Below, in pieces: positions 43,488 through 53,898 of a stretch of 64,000 nucleotides of DNA (position 1 is its first letter; the number at the start of each line of letters is the position of its first letter). The notes beneath the pieces are model-generated. The model searched no databases and was not told the DNA's origin. It was given only the letters and a program-made list of their open reading frames with translations. A program made the translations under genes and the position numbers. The stretch is from assembly GCA_024508855.1 (NCBI GenBank), contig JANINJ010000026.1, positions 1 through 64,000 on the forward strand, written 5' to 3'. This stretch comes from Xanthobacteraceae bacterium (GTDB taxonomy: Bacteria; Pseudomonadota; Alphaproteobacteria; Rhizobiales; Xanthobacteraceae).

Positions 43488-45395
43488 CTAAATCTCGATC
43501 TCGGTTCCGAATTCAACCACCTGTCCCGTCGGCACACCGAAGAATGCCGCGGTGCGTTCGGCGTTGCGTTGCAGGAACGCAAACACCGTTTCGCGCCATA
43601 CCCACATGCCCGCAATCTGGTCGCTCGGGATAATGGTCTCACGGCCGATGTAATAGGTCACGTCGGTCAGATCGATGCCGGGAAGTTTGCCCTGGTCGCA
43701 GGCCAGGCGAAGTCCGTCGTAGATCGTCGGATACTGCATGAACCCGTAGTGCAGGATGACGCGGGTGATGCCTTCGATGATCTCGATCACTTCGGTTTTG
43801 TTGTCATCGTCGATACGCGGGGATTCTTCAATAACGACCGTGACAAGCACCACGCGCTGGTGCAGCACGTGATTGTGCTTGACGAATTGCGTCAGCGCGA
43901 GCGGAACGCCATTCGGCGCAGATGCCAAGAAAACTGCCGTACCGGGCAGTCGCGTATGACATTTGCTGACGGCGGTTTCGATCAAGTCTTCCTCAGGCTG
44001 GCGTAGCTTGGCGCGTGCGCGCTCGACCAGCCTAACGCCGCCGCGCCAGGTCAACATGACAAATGCCACGATCGCTGCGAGTAGCAACGGAAACCAGCCG
44101 CCCTCAAACAATTTGGCTGAATTGGCGGCGAAGAAGATGCAGTCGATCGCGAAGAAGAAACCATTGACGGCGATGACGATGATCGGCGGATATCCCCATT
44201 GGATCGCCACCAGCGCGGCCAGCAATGTGGTGATCGCCATCAGCAGCGACACCGCGATGCCGTAAGCGCCCGCCAACGCATCGGACGTACCGAATGCGAA
44301 CACCGCCCCGAGCGTGCCGGCGGCGAGCAGCCAGTTCACCAGCGGCACGTAGATCTGGCCGATCGCGTGGCTGGTGGTGTGGATGATCTGCATGCGCGGC
44401 AGGAAGCCGAGCTGGATCGACTGCTGCGTCAGCGAGAAGACACCCGAGATGATGGCCTGCGAGGCGATCACGGTCGCCACCGTTGCAAATGCAACAAGCG
44501 GATAGTGCAGGATATCGGGCACGAGCTGGTAGAACGGATTGTCGAGCGCGCTGGGATCGCTGATGAGCAGCGCGGCCTGACCGAAATAATTGAGCACCAG
44601 AGCAGGCAGCGCGACCGCGAACCACGCAAGGCGGATCGGTACGCGGCCGAAGTGCCCCATGTCCGCATACATCGCCTCGCCGCCAGTCACCGCCAGAAAT
44701 GCCGCGCCGAGAATGCCGAAACTGACGTGAAAGTTCTGATGGATCAGGAAGTCGAAAGCATAAAACGGGCTCAAAGCCACCAGCACGCCCGGAGCTTTCA
44801 AGATGCCGTGGATGCCGAGCAGGGCCAGCACGACAAACCATGCCAGCATCACCGGTCCGAAAATCCCGCCGATGAATCCGGCGCCCTTTTTCTGGACGAG
44901 GAAAAGCCCGATCAGGATGGCTGTCGTCAGCGGCACCACCGCGGGGGCCAACGATGGCGCGTCCACCTTCAGGCCCTCGATGGCGCTGAGGACGGAAATG
45001 GCTGGCGTGATGGCGCCATCGCCATAGAGCAGGGCGGCGCCGATCAATCCGACGATCAGGAGTTGCGCGCGCCATGTGCCGGGCTTCGCGTTGCGTGCAG
45101 AGAGAAGCGCGAGCAAGGCGACGATACCGCCTTCGCCGCGATTGTCGGCGCGCAGAATGAGCATCGCGTATTTCAGTGAAATGATCAGGATCAACGCCCA
45201 GAGGATCAGCGATACCACCCCGAGCACGGCGCTCTGCGTCAGCGGACCTCCGTGGGTTGCCGCTTTGGCGGCTTCCTTGAGCGCGTAGAGCGGACTGGTG
45301 CCGATGTCGCCGTAGACGACACCGAGCGCGCCGATGGTTGCCGTGAGCGGAAGTCCGGTGGAGCGAGCTGAAGCTGCGGCTGGCGTGGCAGTCAC
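43488..45395 (-). CDS. kup: KUP family potassium transporter
   Basis: A 635-residue inner-membrane potassium uptake protein. Twelve helices occupy the first ~450 residues. The signatures are GALGVVYGDIGTSPLYALKEA and GEGGIVALLALLSA, with a soluble C-terminal domain of ~150 residues. GTG 45395 is taken as start, and the N-terminal ~15 residues are Ala/Thr-rich. No regulator is adjacent. Confidence 0.93.
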   Translation of the reverse strand: MTATPAAASARSTGLPLTATIGALGVVYGDIGTSPLYALKEAAKAATHGGPLTQSAVLGVVSLILWALILIISLKYAMLILRADNRGEGGIVALLALLSARNAKPGTWRAQLLIVGLIGAALLYGDGAITPAISVLSAIEGLKVDAPSLAPAVVPLTTAILIGLFLVQKKGAGFIGGIFGPVMLAWFVVLALLGIHGILKAPGVLVALSPFYAFDFLIHQNFHVSFGILGAAFLAVTGGEAMYADMGHFGRVPIRLAWFAVALPALVLNYFGQAALLISDPSALDNPFYQLVPDILHYPLVAFATVATVIASQAIISGVFSLTQQSIQLGFLPRMQIIHTTSHAIGQIYVPLVNWLLAAGTLGAVFAFGTSDALAGAYGIAVSLLMAITTLLAALVAIQWGYPPIIVIAVNGFFFAIDCIFFAANSAKLFEGGWFPLLLAAIVAFVMLTWRGGVRLVERARAKLRQPEEDLIETAVSKCHTRLPGTAVFLASAPNGVPLALTQFVKHNHVLHQRVVLVTVVIEESPRIDDDNKTEVIEIIEGITRVILHYGFMQYPTIYDGLRLACDQGKLPGIDLTDVTYYIGRETIIPSDQIAGMWVWRETVFAFLQRNAERTAAFFGVPTGQVVEFGTEIEI

Positions 45396-45669
45396 TGAGG
45401 CCCTCGCTTGGTCCTTTGTCGCCGGATTGAAAACTGGCGACGTACGACGGGCAATCAGTCTGCGATGACGCGCTGTAAATTGCTACGAAATTTGCGTTGA
45501 GGAGCGACAGAGAAGTAGCTTCAAGATGCGGATCGGTAAAATGGAAGTGGTCTGACGCCGATTTCGATATTCCTGGTCCGGCAGTTGCCGGACCGCCGTT
45601 AGAGGCTGGCGTTTAAATACCGTCCACGGGTCGGGGCAGGGGCGGGTCGAAGACTGACTTAATGCCCAC

Positions 45670-45924
45670 TCAACGGATCGCACTGACGATGCGGGCTTCC
45701 TGGATTCGTCCCTTTGAGCCGGCCTTGCGCAGGCACGACGCTTCGAAATTCGGCCAGGCCTGCTGCGAGCAATTATGCCGACCCGAGCGAATGTCGAGGC
45801 GGTCGCTCTTGGCCAGCGGCGGCGCGTTGACGCCCGCTTCGACCTCGGGGGCAAATCCGGGCAGCACAGTCAGGGCGGCTGCGATAAAAGCCGCGATAGC
45901 CATTGCTGAAAGAGCCTTGATCAT
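45670..45924 (-). CDS. Small exported protein, hypothetical
   Basis: An 84-residue protein with a signal peptide (MIKALSAMAIAAFIAAALTV...EVEAG, about 30 residues) and a mature part holding two cysteines (GRHNCSQQAWPNFEASCLRK). I recognise no named family but similar small secreted proteins occur in related genomes as I recall. GGGGACC-type sequence precedes the start. Confidence 0.65.
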   Translation of the reverse strand: MIKALSAMAIAAFIAAALTVLPGFAPEVEAGVNAPPLAKSDRLDIRSGRHNCSQQAWPNFEASCLRKAGSKGRIQEARIVSAIR

Positions 45925-46224
45925 GACGGTCCCCTTGTCATTTTCGGACCTTTGCGGCCCGTTTGGTCGTTTCCACGATCGCCTGAATACCCAGCGTCCG
46001 TTTCACGTTGTCTTCGCCGGGCGCCAAAAACGGCTTCATCCCGCCGGGGAATTGTTTCGTGCTCAGTCGCGCGCGAAACAGAGGTGTCGCCGGCGCTCCC
46101 ACAGGAGACGCGCGAGGTCGCCATCCGGTTCACCGGCCCCGTTAAAACAATCCACGTCTTTGATCGGATTTTCGGGGAACCGGCCCGGCTTGCAGGGGCA
46201 GGCGCGGCGGGGTAGACGGAACCC
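45925..46224. other. Intergenic region between small exported protein and coaD
   Basis: A 300-base gap between the minus-strand small exported protein and plus-strand coaD. I find no convincing gene or repeat in it. It should contain promoters for both. Confidence 0.4.
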
Positions 46225-46722
46225 ATGACCCGCATCGCCCTTTATCCCGGTTCCTTCGATCCCGTCAGCAACGGCCACCTCGACGTGGTTCGGCAGGCGG
46301 TCGGCCTGTGCGACAAGCTGATCGTCGCCATCGGCATCCACCCCGGCAAGAAGCCGCTGTTTTCCACCGAGGAGCGCCTGGCCATGGTGCGCGAGGTCTT
46401 CGGGCCGATCGCCGCCAAGGCCGGCTGCGCTTTCGATGCCGTGACCTATGGCGGTCTGACGGTGACGTCCGCCCTCGACCACGGCGCCACGATCATGATC
46501 CGGGGTCTGCGCGACGGCACCGATCTCGATTACGAAATGCAGATCGCCGGCATGAACGAGACCATGGCTCCGGGCGTGCAGACGGTATTTCTTCCGGCCT
46601 CGGTGCGCGTTCGCCCGATCACGGCCACACTGGTGCGTCAGATCGCGGGGATGGGCGGGGACGTATCGCCGTTCGTACCGCCGTCGGTCGCTAGGGACCT
46701 CAAAGCCAAATTCGCCGGTTAA
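46225..46722 (+). CDS. coaD: Phosphopantetheine adenylyltransferase
   Basis: It catalyses the ATP-dependent adenylylation of 4'-phosphopantetheine, the penultimate step of CoA synthesis. It has 165 residues. The nucleotidyltransferase signature is [17 protein letters not shown] (residues ~6-22), with [20 protein letters not shown] in the middle. The usual ISSSLVR stretch reads [10 protein letters not shown], a substitution of Ser by Thr/Ala. Two cyclophilin genes, queA and tgt follow on the same strand. Confidence 0.95.
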   Translation: MTRIALYPGSFDPVSNGHLDVVRQAVGLCDKLIVAIGIHPGKKPLFSTEERLAMVREVFGPIAAKAGCAFDAVTYGGLTVTSALDHGATIMIRGLRDGTDLDYEMQIAGMNETMAPGVQTVFLPASVRVRPITATLVRQIAGMGGDVSPFVPPSVARDLKAKFAG

Positions 46723-46762
46723 AGCTACCGGCCAGATTCACGATCTCTTATCCGGAGTTGTC

Positions 46763-47323
46763 ATGATCCGAATTCTCGCCGTTCTCGCCGCGCTGGTCTG
46801 TGCCGCCCCTGCGCTGGCGCAGCCGTTGCCCGCCAATCTCGACAAGGCGAATGCCATCGTTATCGACACCACGAAGGGGCGGGTGGTGATCAAGCTTCGC
46901 ACCGACCTCGCGCCGAAGCATGCCGAGCGGATCAAGCAACTGGCGCGCGACGGCTATTACAACAACGTTCCGTTCCATCGCGTGATGGCGGGCTTCATGG
47001 CGCAGACCGGCGACGGCCAGAATTTCAACGGCACCGGCGGTTCGAAGTATCCGAACCTCAAGGCGGAGTTCTCGAACGTTCCGTTCAAGCGCGGCGTCGT
47101 CGGCATGGCGCGTTCGTCGAGCCCGGACTCGGCGAATTCGCAGTTTTTCATCTGCTTCGCCGATGCGCCGTTCCTCAACGGCCAGTACACCGTGGTCGGA
47201 GACGTGGTCTCGGGTATGGATGTCGTGGACAAGCTGAAGAAGGCGCCCGCCGGCTCGCAGAGCGGCACCGTCACCGATCCCGACAAGATGGTGAAGGTGC
47301 AGGTCGCTTCCGACGTCAAGTGA
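46763..47323 (+). CDS. Periplasmic cyclophilin-type peptidyl-prolyl isomerase
   Basis: A 186-residue exported cis-trans prolyl isomerase. The signal peptide covers residues 1-19 (IRILAVLAALVCAAPALA). The active-site strand is VPFHRVMAGFMAQTGD, followed by SPDSANSQFFICFADAPFLNG. CGGAG precedes ATG 46763. It is paired with a cytoplasmic paralogue at 47747 that shares the same motifs, with a small exported gene between. Confidence 0.95.
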   Translation: MIRILAVLAALVCAAPALAQPLPANLDKANAIVIDTTKGRVVIKLRTDLAPKHAERIKQLARDGYYNNVPFHRVMAGFMAQTGDGQNFNGTGGSKYPNLKAEFSNVPFKRGVVGMARSSSPDSANSQFFICFADAPFLNGQYTVVGDVVSGMDVVDKLKKAPAGSQSGTVTDPDKMVKVQVASDVK

Positions 47324-47324
47324 C

Positions 47325-47771
47325 ATGTCGCCGCGAAGCCTGCGATCGTTGGTGGTCGGGGCTTCGCTGCTCGCAACCGGTTTCGCGTCGATAGGGACAG
47401 GCTCCGCGGAAGAGCCTCGGATCGATAACATAAAGGAGATGTTTGCGAGGCTGCGCACCTGCTGGAAACCGCCAGCGCTGCCGCCGGGCGATCCCGGCAT
47501 GCAGATCACGGTGCTGTTCAGCTTCAAGCGCAACGGCGAAATTCTCGGCAAGCCGCGCATCACATTCGAATCCGCAAGTGCCTCCGATGCGGACCGGATC
47601 GCTTACCGAACTGCCATCATGGAGACATTGCAACGCTGCGCACCGATGCCATTTACAGACAGCATGGGCGGCGCAATTGCAGGCCGGTTGATTACGTTCC
47701 GGTTTGACGACCGTCGAAACCACCCCAAACCAACAGAGAAGAGAGCATGGCTGACAACGACAACACTTTGA
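47325..47771 (+). CDS. Exported TonB/TolA C-terminal-like protein
   Basis: A 148-residue protein with signal sequence (about residues 1-28, GASLLATGFASIGTGSAEE). The mature region MQITVLFSFKRNGEILGKPRITF followed by AYRTAIMETLQRCAPMPF resembles the TonB or TolA C-terminal fold, and it ends with GRLITFRFDDR. It starts one base after the upstream cyclophilin stop and overlaps the next cyclophilin start by 25 bases, so it is part of that transcript. Function is unknown. Confidence 0.72.
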   Translation: MSPRSLRSLVVGASLLATGFASIGTGSAEEPRIDNIKEMFARLRTCWKPPALPPGDPGMQITVLFSFKRNGEILGKPRITFESASASDADRIAYRTAIMETLQRCAPMPFTDSMGGAIAGRLITFRFDDRRNHPKPTEKRAWLTTTTL

Positions 47772-48211
47772 TCCTCGAAACCACCCAGGGTCCCGTCACC
47801 ATCGAGATGCGTCCGGATCTCGCGCCGAACCACGTGGCGCGGATCAAGGAACTGGTGCGCGAAGGGTTCTACGACGGCATCGTGTTCCATCGCGTCATCG
47901 ATGGCTTCATGGCGCAGACCGGTTGTCCGCAGGGTACCGGCACCGGCGGCTCGGGCCAGAAGCTCAAGGCCGAATTCAACGCCGAGCCGCATGTGCGCGG
48001 CACCGCCTCGATGGCGCGCGCGGCCAATCCGGATTCCGGCGACAGCCAGTTCTTCATCTGCTTCGACGATGCGCGCTTCCTCGACAAGCAGTACACTGTG
48101 TGGGGCAAGGTGACGTCCGGCATGGAGAACGTCGACAAGATCAAGCGCGGTGAGCCGGTGCAGAATCCGGACAAGATCGTTAAGGCGCACATGGCTGCAG
48201 ACGCGTCCTGA
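47747..48211 (+). CDS. Cytoplasmic cyclophilin-type peptidyl-prolyl isomerase
   Basis: A 154-residue cyclophilin without signal peptide. The motifs are IVFHRVIDGFMAQTGCPQGTGTGG, RGTASMARAANPDSGDSQFFICFDD (split), and GMENVDKIKRG. Its start overlaps the end of the small exported gene (25 bases). It lies upstream of queA, separated by a half palindrome. Confidence 0.93.
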   Translation: MADNDNTLILETTQGPVTIEMRPDLAPNHVARIKELVREGFYDGIVFHRVIDGFMAQTGCPQGTGTGGSGQKLKAEFNAEPHVRGTASMARAANPDSGDSQFFICFDDARFLDKQYTVWGKVTSGMENVDKIKRGEPVQNPDKIVKAHMAADAS

Positions 48212-48237
48212 TCGCTCGGACTTTCAACAAAGGTGCA

Positions 48238-48260
48238 ATGGCCGGATTTACTCCGGCCAT
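48238..48260. repeat. Half REP-like palindrome, copy 5
   Basis: An ATGGCCGG/CCGGCCAT stem with loop atttact at 48238-48260, followed by tgacg. It is half of the bipartite element, between the cyclophilin and queA. Confidence 0.7.
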
Positions 48261-48318
48261 TGACGTTTTGGGCCCGTCGGGTCCAGTGAAGATGTCCTGC
48301 AATTGACCCAGTTCTCCC

Positions 48319-49397
48319 ATGCGCACCGACCTGTTTGATTTCGAGCTTCCGGCGGACAGCATCGCGCTTCGCCCGGCGAACCCGCGCGATACTGCGCGGA
48401 TGCTGGTAGTTGAGCCCGGCGCGGCGTTGCAGGACAAGACGGTCGCGGATCTGCCGCAAATGCTGCGGCCTGGCGACCAGCTTGTGGTCAACGACACCAA
48501 GGTCATTCCGGCGCAGCTTGCCGGCCGCCGCATCGGGCGCGATGCCGAGCCGAAGATCGAGGCAACACTGATCAAGCGCATCGACGGCTCGCGCTGGCAG
48601 GCGCTGGTCAAGCCGGCCAAGAAACTGATCGAAGGCGACAGGATCCGTTTCGGCAACGAGGGGCGTGTTTGCCTGCTGGGACATCTCGACGCCGACGTCG
48701 AGGCCAAGGGCGAGAGCGGCGAGGTGACGCTGGCGTTCTCGTTCCACGGCCCGACGCTGGACCAGGCGATTGCGGACATCGGCGCGCCGCCGTTGCCGCC
48801 TTACATCGCCTCGAAACGAACGCCGGACGAACGTGATGCGACCGACTATCAAACCATGTTCGCGGTCAATGAGGGCGCGGTCGCTGCCCCCACCGCAGGA
48901 CTGCATTTTACACCGGCGCTGGAGCAGGCGCTGCGCGCCAGGGACATCGCGATCCACCGGCTGACGCTGCACGTGGGAGCGGGCACCTTCCTGCCGGTCA
49001 AGACCGATGACACCGCCGGGCACCGCATGCACTCCGAGTGGGGCAACATTTCCGTCGAGACGGCCTCGGCGCTCAATGCCGCGCGTGCGGCAGGCGGCCG
49101 GGTAGTCGCGGTCGGCACCACGTCGATGCGGTTGCTGGAGAGCGCCGCGACCGAGGACAACAGGATCCAACCGTTCTCCGGCGAGACCGATATCTTCATC
49201 ACCCCCGGCTATCGGTTTCGCGGCGTCGATGTGCTGATGACCAACTTCCATCTGCCGCGCTCGACGCTGTTCATGCTGGTGTCCGCATTCAGCGGACTGG
49301 AGACGATGCAGAAGGCCTATGCGCACGCCATCGCCAGCGGCTATCGCTTCTACTCCTATGGCGATGCGTGTTTGCTCTTTCCAGATAAATCCAGCCG

Positions 49398-49401
<4 letters not shown>
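48319..49401 (+). CDS. queA: S-adenosylmethionine:tRNA ribosyltransferase-isomerase
   Basis: It transfers the ribosyl part of SAM to preQ1 in tRNA to form epoxyqueuosine. It has 360 residues. It begins [20 protein letters not shown] (family start) and contains ESGYGEV-like GESGEVTL. The conserved TAGLHFT and [11 protein letters not shown] motifs are followed by [20 protein letters not shown]. The stop overlaps the tgt start as ATGA (49398-49401). The two consecutive queuosine enzymes are thereby coupled. Confidence 0.96.
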
Positions 49402-50531
<1,130 letters not shown>

Positions 50532-50551
50532 GCGTATCCCAAGCTAGCTAG

Positions 50552-50767
50552 CTAGTTGCAGGCAATCGCCTTGAACGAATGCTTGGTCACGAAGCCGTAA
50601 CCGCAGGTGTCACAGGTCCACAGATAGCTGACCAGATTGTCCGAAACGAATGCGGACGCTTCCGCGGCAACCATCGAGTCTGCACAAACCGGGCAGGCGG
50701 GCAGTTCGCTTCCGCGCGGCGCGGGATGCGGCGGCGTGGTCGGCGAGATTTCAGCGAGTGCTGGCAT
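50552..50767 (-). CDS. Small two-CxxC zinc-ribbon protein
   Basis: A 71-residue protein with two CxxC knuckles (CPVC and CDTCGYGF), likely binding one zinc. It starts MPALAEIS with AGGAGGT nine bases upstream, a strong site that argues against the longer frame from 50809. Function is unknown. It is convergent with tgt. Confidence 0.75.
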   Translation of the reverse strand: MPALAEISPTTPPHPAPRGSELPACPVCADSMVAAEASAFVSDNLVSYLWTCDTCGYGFVTKHSFKAIACN

Positions 50768-50981
50768 CGTGACCTCCTCTGCATCGGGTTTGCATGAGAA
50801 GATATACACTGCAATGTTTGACGATGTCGCAACACAAATGCGTTTCTTTTACGATTTCCAGTCTGTTGGGCGTGCAGTGCAGCGAATGTGATCGGCGCGT
50901 GATCGCGACTTGCTTCACGGCGGCCGAACATCTTAATTGAAGCATTCCAGTTTTCGTTGCGGTGCAATGAGGAGAGACGTC

Positions 50982-51965
50982 ATGGACAAGCCCACGAATA
51001 CCACTGCAACGCAGCCACATCGGCCGGGTCGCGGACGCGTGTTCGACAGCATCGTCGAGGCGATCGGCGACACGCCCATTGTGCGCCTGGTCAGATTGCC
51101 GCAGCAACACGGGGTCTCGGCGACCATTCTCGCCAAGCTGGAATACTTCAATCCCGCTGCCAGCGTGAAAGACCGTATCGGCGCGGCGATGATCACGGCG
51201 ATGGAGAAGGCCGGGGTGATCAACGCCGATACGGTGCTGATCGAACCGACGTCGGGCAATACCGGCATTGCGCTGGCTTACGTTGCCGCGTCGCGCGGTT
51301 ATCGGCTCAAGCTGGTGATGCCGGAATCGATGTCGATCGAGCGGCGCAAGATGCTGGCGTTCCTCGGCGCCGAGATCGTGCTGACGCCGGCAGCCCAGGG
51401 CATGAAGGGCGCTATCGCGACGGCGGAAGAGTTGCTGCGCACCACGCCCAATTCGGTGATGCCGCAGCAGTTCAAGAACCTCGCCAATCCGGAGGTGCAT
51501 CGCCGCACCACGGCAGAAGAAATCTGGAACGACACCGGGGGCAACGTCGATGTCATCGTCGCGGGCGTCGGTACCGGCGGCACCATCACCGGCGTCGGCC
51601 AGGTCCTGAAGCCGCGCAAGTCGTCGCTGCGCATGGTCGCGGTCGAACCAGCCGAGAGTCCGGTGCTGTCGGGCGGCCAGCACAGCCCGCACAAGATCCA
51701 GGGCCTCGGAGCCGGCTTCGTTCCCGACGTGCTGGATCGGTCGGTCATCGATGAGATCATTAAGATCGATAGTGCGACCGCGATCGAAACCTCGCGTGCG
51801 CTGGCACGGCACGAGGGCATCCCGGGCGGCATCTCGTCCGGCGCAGCGATTGCGGCCGCACTCGAGATCGGCAAACGTCCCGACAGCGTCGGCAAGGTCA
51901 TCCTGGCCGTTGTGCCGTCGTTTGCAGAGCGCTACCTGTCTACGGTGTTGTTCGAAGGCATTTGA
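50982..51965 (+). CDS. cysK: Cysteine synthase A (O-acetylserine sulfhydrylase)
   Basis: A pyridoxal-phosphate enzyme making cysteine from O-acetylserine and sulfide. It has 327 residues. The PLP lysine is in ASVKDRIG. The substrate loop is [16 protein letters not shown], and the phosphate-binding glycine loop is [20 protein letters not shown] precedes ATG 50982. No cysE or sulfate-transport gene is adjacent. The upstream gap is A+T-rich. Confidence 0.94.
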   Translation: MDKPTNTTATQPHRPGRGRVFDSIVEAIGDTPIVRLVRLPQQHGVSATILAKLEYFNPAASVKDRIGAAMITAMEKAGVINADTVLIEPTSGNTGIALAYVAASRGYRLKLVMPESMSIERRKMLAFLGAEIVLTPAAQGMKGAIATAEELLRTTPNSVMPQQFKNLANPEVHRRTTAEEIWNDTGGNVDVIVAGVGTGGTITGVGQVLKPRKSSLRMVAVEPAESPVLSGGQHSPHKIQGLGAGFVPDVLDRSVIDEIIKIDSATAIETSRALARHEGIPGGISSGAAIAAALEIGKRPDSVGKVILAVVPSFAERYLSTVLFEGI

Positions 51966-51983
51966 GTGCCTCTATTGGTTTGA

Positions 51984-52037
51984 TTGACGCGTTTTCTTCA
52001 CGCGAAGTGGTATTCACTTCGCTCGAAAACGCTCTAG
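51984..52037. repeat. Partial copy of the 108-bp repeat
   Basis: A right-half copy of the element at 28971-29078: gacgcgttttcttcacgcgaa, a short variable stretch, then gaaaacgctctag. It lies directly after cysK and 18 bases before the next gene. The left half, including its CTAGAGC end, is absent. Confidence 0.75.
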
Positions 52038-52054
52038 CAGAGTGAGTCACGATC

Positions 52055-52294
52055 ATGTCGGAAACACCGCGCCGCCCTCGCACGCTCAACGATGCGCGTA
52101 CCGAGGCGGAGGCCGCGTTCAAGAAGGCTACCGCCAAAACCGCACCCCCGGTGCCGCGTCAGAATGCGGTGCCGGGTGTGAAGGAGCAGGTCACGCTGCG
52201 CATCGATCAGGATGTACTGGAGCATTTCCAGGCCGACGGTCCCGGTTGGCAGGACCGTATCAACGACGCGTTACGCAAGGCGGTCGGGAAATAG
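52055..52294 (+). CDS. BrnA-like antitoxin family protein (no visible toxin)
   Basis: A 79-residue protein. A disordered N-terminus rich in Arg, Lys, Ala is followed by EQVTLRIDQDVLEHFQADGPGWQDRINDALRKAV (split), a ribbon-helix-helix-like region of the BrnA/DUF4415 type. In known pairs BrnT precedes it, but no BrnT-like gene is found either side. It may be an orphan antitoxin or a DNA-binding repressor on its own. Confidence 0.75.
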   Translation: MSETPRRPRTLNDARTEAEAAFKKATAKTAPPVPRQNAVPGVKEQVTLRIDQDVLEHFQADGPGWQDRINDALRKAVGK

Positions 52295-52300
52295 CACCGC

Positions 52301-53176
52301 TCACGCGGCCGCGCGCACCGGCGGCGACGGGCTCCGCAGGTTAAGCAGGTTGCCGCACAGGATCAGTGCGGCGCCCAGTGCGGTGAGCAGATCGATCTGT
52401 TCGGCATAGAGTAGCCAGCCGACGATGGCGGTGAGCGGCACGCGCAGGAAATCCATCGGCACCACGACCGTTGCATCGGCATAGAGCATCGCGCGGGCCA
52501 TGCAGTAGTGCGAGAAGGTGCCGCAGAAGGCGATCACCAGTACCCAGCCCCAGACATGCGGCGAGGGCCAGACCCAGACATAGAGCGCGGGGATAATCCC
52601 CGCCAGCGACTGGATGACGGTCATCCAGAAGATGATCTTCACCGTGCTCTCGGTCTGGGTCAGCGATTTGACCATGGCGATCGAGACGCCGAACAGCACG
52701 GCGGCGCCAAGCGCGATCAACTGTCCCGGATTGATATGAGAGATGCCGGGACGGACGATGATGATGACGCCGACGAGCCCGAGCACGATGGCCAGGGCCT
52801 TTCCCGCGTTGACCCGCTCGCCGAGGAAGCTGGCGGCCAGGATTGCGGTCCAGATCGGCGTGGTGAACTCGATGGCCACCACTTCGCCGATTGCAATCAG
52901 CGTCAACGCGTAGAACCAGCCGAGCTGTGCGCCGTAATGCGCCAGATTGCGCACGAGGTGCTGAAGCGGCCGTCGCGTTGCCATCGCGGCAAATCCACCG
53001 CTGCTCAGGACCAGCGGAAGCACCATCAGGAAGCCGATGCTGGAGCGTAATTCCATGATCTGAAACACGTTCAGTTCACGGGTCGCCTCGCGTCCGGCAA
53101 CGGCGACCACCAGCAATTGCAGCAGCCAACCGGCCATCCAGATTGCCGCTTTGATTTTGGATGGCGTACGAGTCAT
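52301..53176 (-). CDS. DMT superfamily transporter (EamA)
   Basis: A 291-residue inner-membrane protein with about ten helices in two EamA repeats. SSIGFLMVLPLVL and PIWTAILAASFLGERVNAGKALAIVLGLVGVIII (split) are typical of repeat 1, and GTFSHYCMARAMLYADATVVVPMDFLRVP and LLYAEQIDLLTALGAALILCG of repeat 2. It is probably an exporter of metabolites such as amino acids or nucleobases. The substrate cannot be told. Confidence 0.88.
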   Translation of the reverse strand: MTRTPSKIKAAIWMAGWLLQLLVVAVAGREATRELNVFQIMELRSSIGFLMVLPLVLSSGGFAAMATRRPLQHLVRNLAHYGAQLGWFYALTLIAIGEVVAIEFTTPIWTAILAASFLGERVNAGKALAIVLGLVGVIIIVRPGISHINPGQLIALGAAVLFGVSIAMVKSLTQTESTVKIIFWMTVIQSLAGIIPALYVWVWPSPHVWGWVLVIAFCGTFSHYCMARAMLYADATVVVPMDFLRVPLTAIVGWLLYAEQIDLLTALGAALILCGNLLNLRSPSPPVRAAA

Positions 53177-53432
53177 CAGGAATGAAGTGCCTTGTGGTGA
53201 TGGGACGAACGCGGAATCGGCCGATGCGCTTCAAAGCTGGTATCGGCGCATCTCCCGGCTGGCAACGTTCAAATTTGCCGAGCTCTCATGCGGCGATCTG
53301 TGTGAGCCGATCGCTGTGCGCAGATGCCGCGAAGCGTTGCCGATTTTGCAGTGGGACGCACGGATCAATCATGCGAAACTATTGCAAGCCCGGAAGCCGC
53401 GGCACGAATTAAGAAATTGGGAGACGCCAGAT

Positions 53433-53831
53433 ATGACGACATTGCAGCCCGCCGACTGGAGCAAGCCGCGTGGATTTTCTCACGGCGTGACGGTGGATAG
53501 GCCGGGACGCTGGGTTGTTCTCGCCGGACAGACCGGCAGCGACGCGCAGGGTGCCTATCAGTCCGACGACATGGGCGAGCAGGTCGGCGCCGCGTTGCGC
53601 CGCATCGTCAAGCTGCTCGGTGAGGCGGGCGCCGGGCCGGAGCATATCGTCCGGCTGACATGGTATCTGACCAGCCGCAGCGACTACGAAGCGGCAGGCG
53701 CTGCCATCGGCGCAGCCTGGCGCGAAACGCTGGGCCGCAATTTCCCGCCGTCGACCCTGCTTTACATTGCGGGACTGGTCGACCCGCGCGCCAAAGTTGA
53801 AATCGAGGTGACGGCTTTCGTGCCGGCCTGA
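53433..53831 (+). CDS. RidA family enamine/imine deaminase
   Basis: A 132-residue RidA/YjgF-family protein. Segments are FSHGVTVDRPGRWVVLAGQTG, VGAALRRIVKLLGEAG, HIVRLTWYL and FPPSTLLYIAGLVDPRAKVEIEVTAF (split). It probably removes reactive imines/enamines, though this is a divergent member whose critical Arg aligns with the RAKVEIE region rather than being obvious. GGGAG precedes ATG 53433. The longer frame from 53151 is rejected. A hairpin follows. Confidence 0.88.
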   Translation: MTTLQPADWSKPRGFSHGVTVDRPGRWVVLAGQTGSDAQGAYQSDDMGEQVGAALRRIVKLLGEAGAGPEHIVRLTWYLTSRSDYEAAGAAIGAAWRETLGRNFPPSTLLYIAGLVDPRAKVEIEVTAFVPA

Positions 53832-53837
53832 ATGATT

Positions 53838-53868
53838 AAAATCCCGTCGTCGTGAGACGGCGGGATTT
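53838..53868. terminator. Bidirectional terminator between convergent genes
   Basis: AAATCCCG at 53838-53845 and CGGGATTT at 53861-53868 pair, with a further GTC/GAC-type inner pairing, flanked by A and T runs. It lies 7 bases after RidA and about 30 bases from the stop of the opposite gene, so it may serve both. Confidence 0.75.
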
Positions 53869-53898
53869 GAGATCCGTCGCAGTTGTCAGAGATATCGC

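Noticed and set aside
45921-46235. 104-codon minus-strand open frame upstream of coaD
   Set aside because: No ribosome-binding site, low-complexity Arg/Thr/Gly composition, overlaps coaD start; not a credible gene.
47869-49326. 485-codon open frame antisense to the cyclophilin and queA genes
   Set aside because: Crosses two certain genes and an intergenic repeat, and has the composition of a shadow frame.
50543-50554. Tandem gctagctagcta at the end of the zinc-ribbon gene
   Set aside because: Only three tetranucleotide units. Too short for a meaningful repeat.
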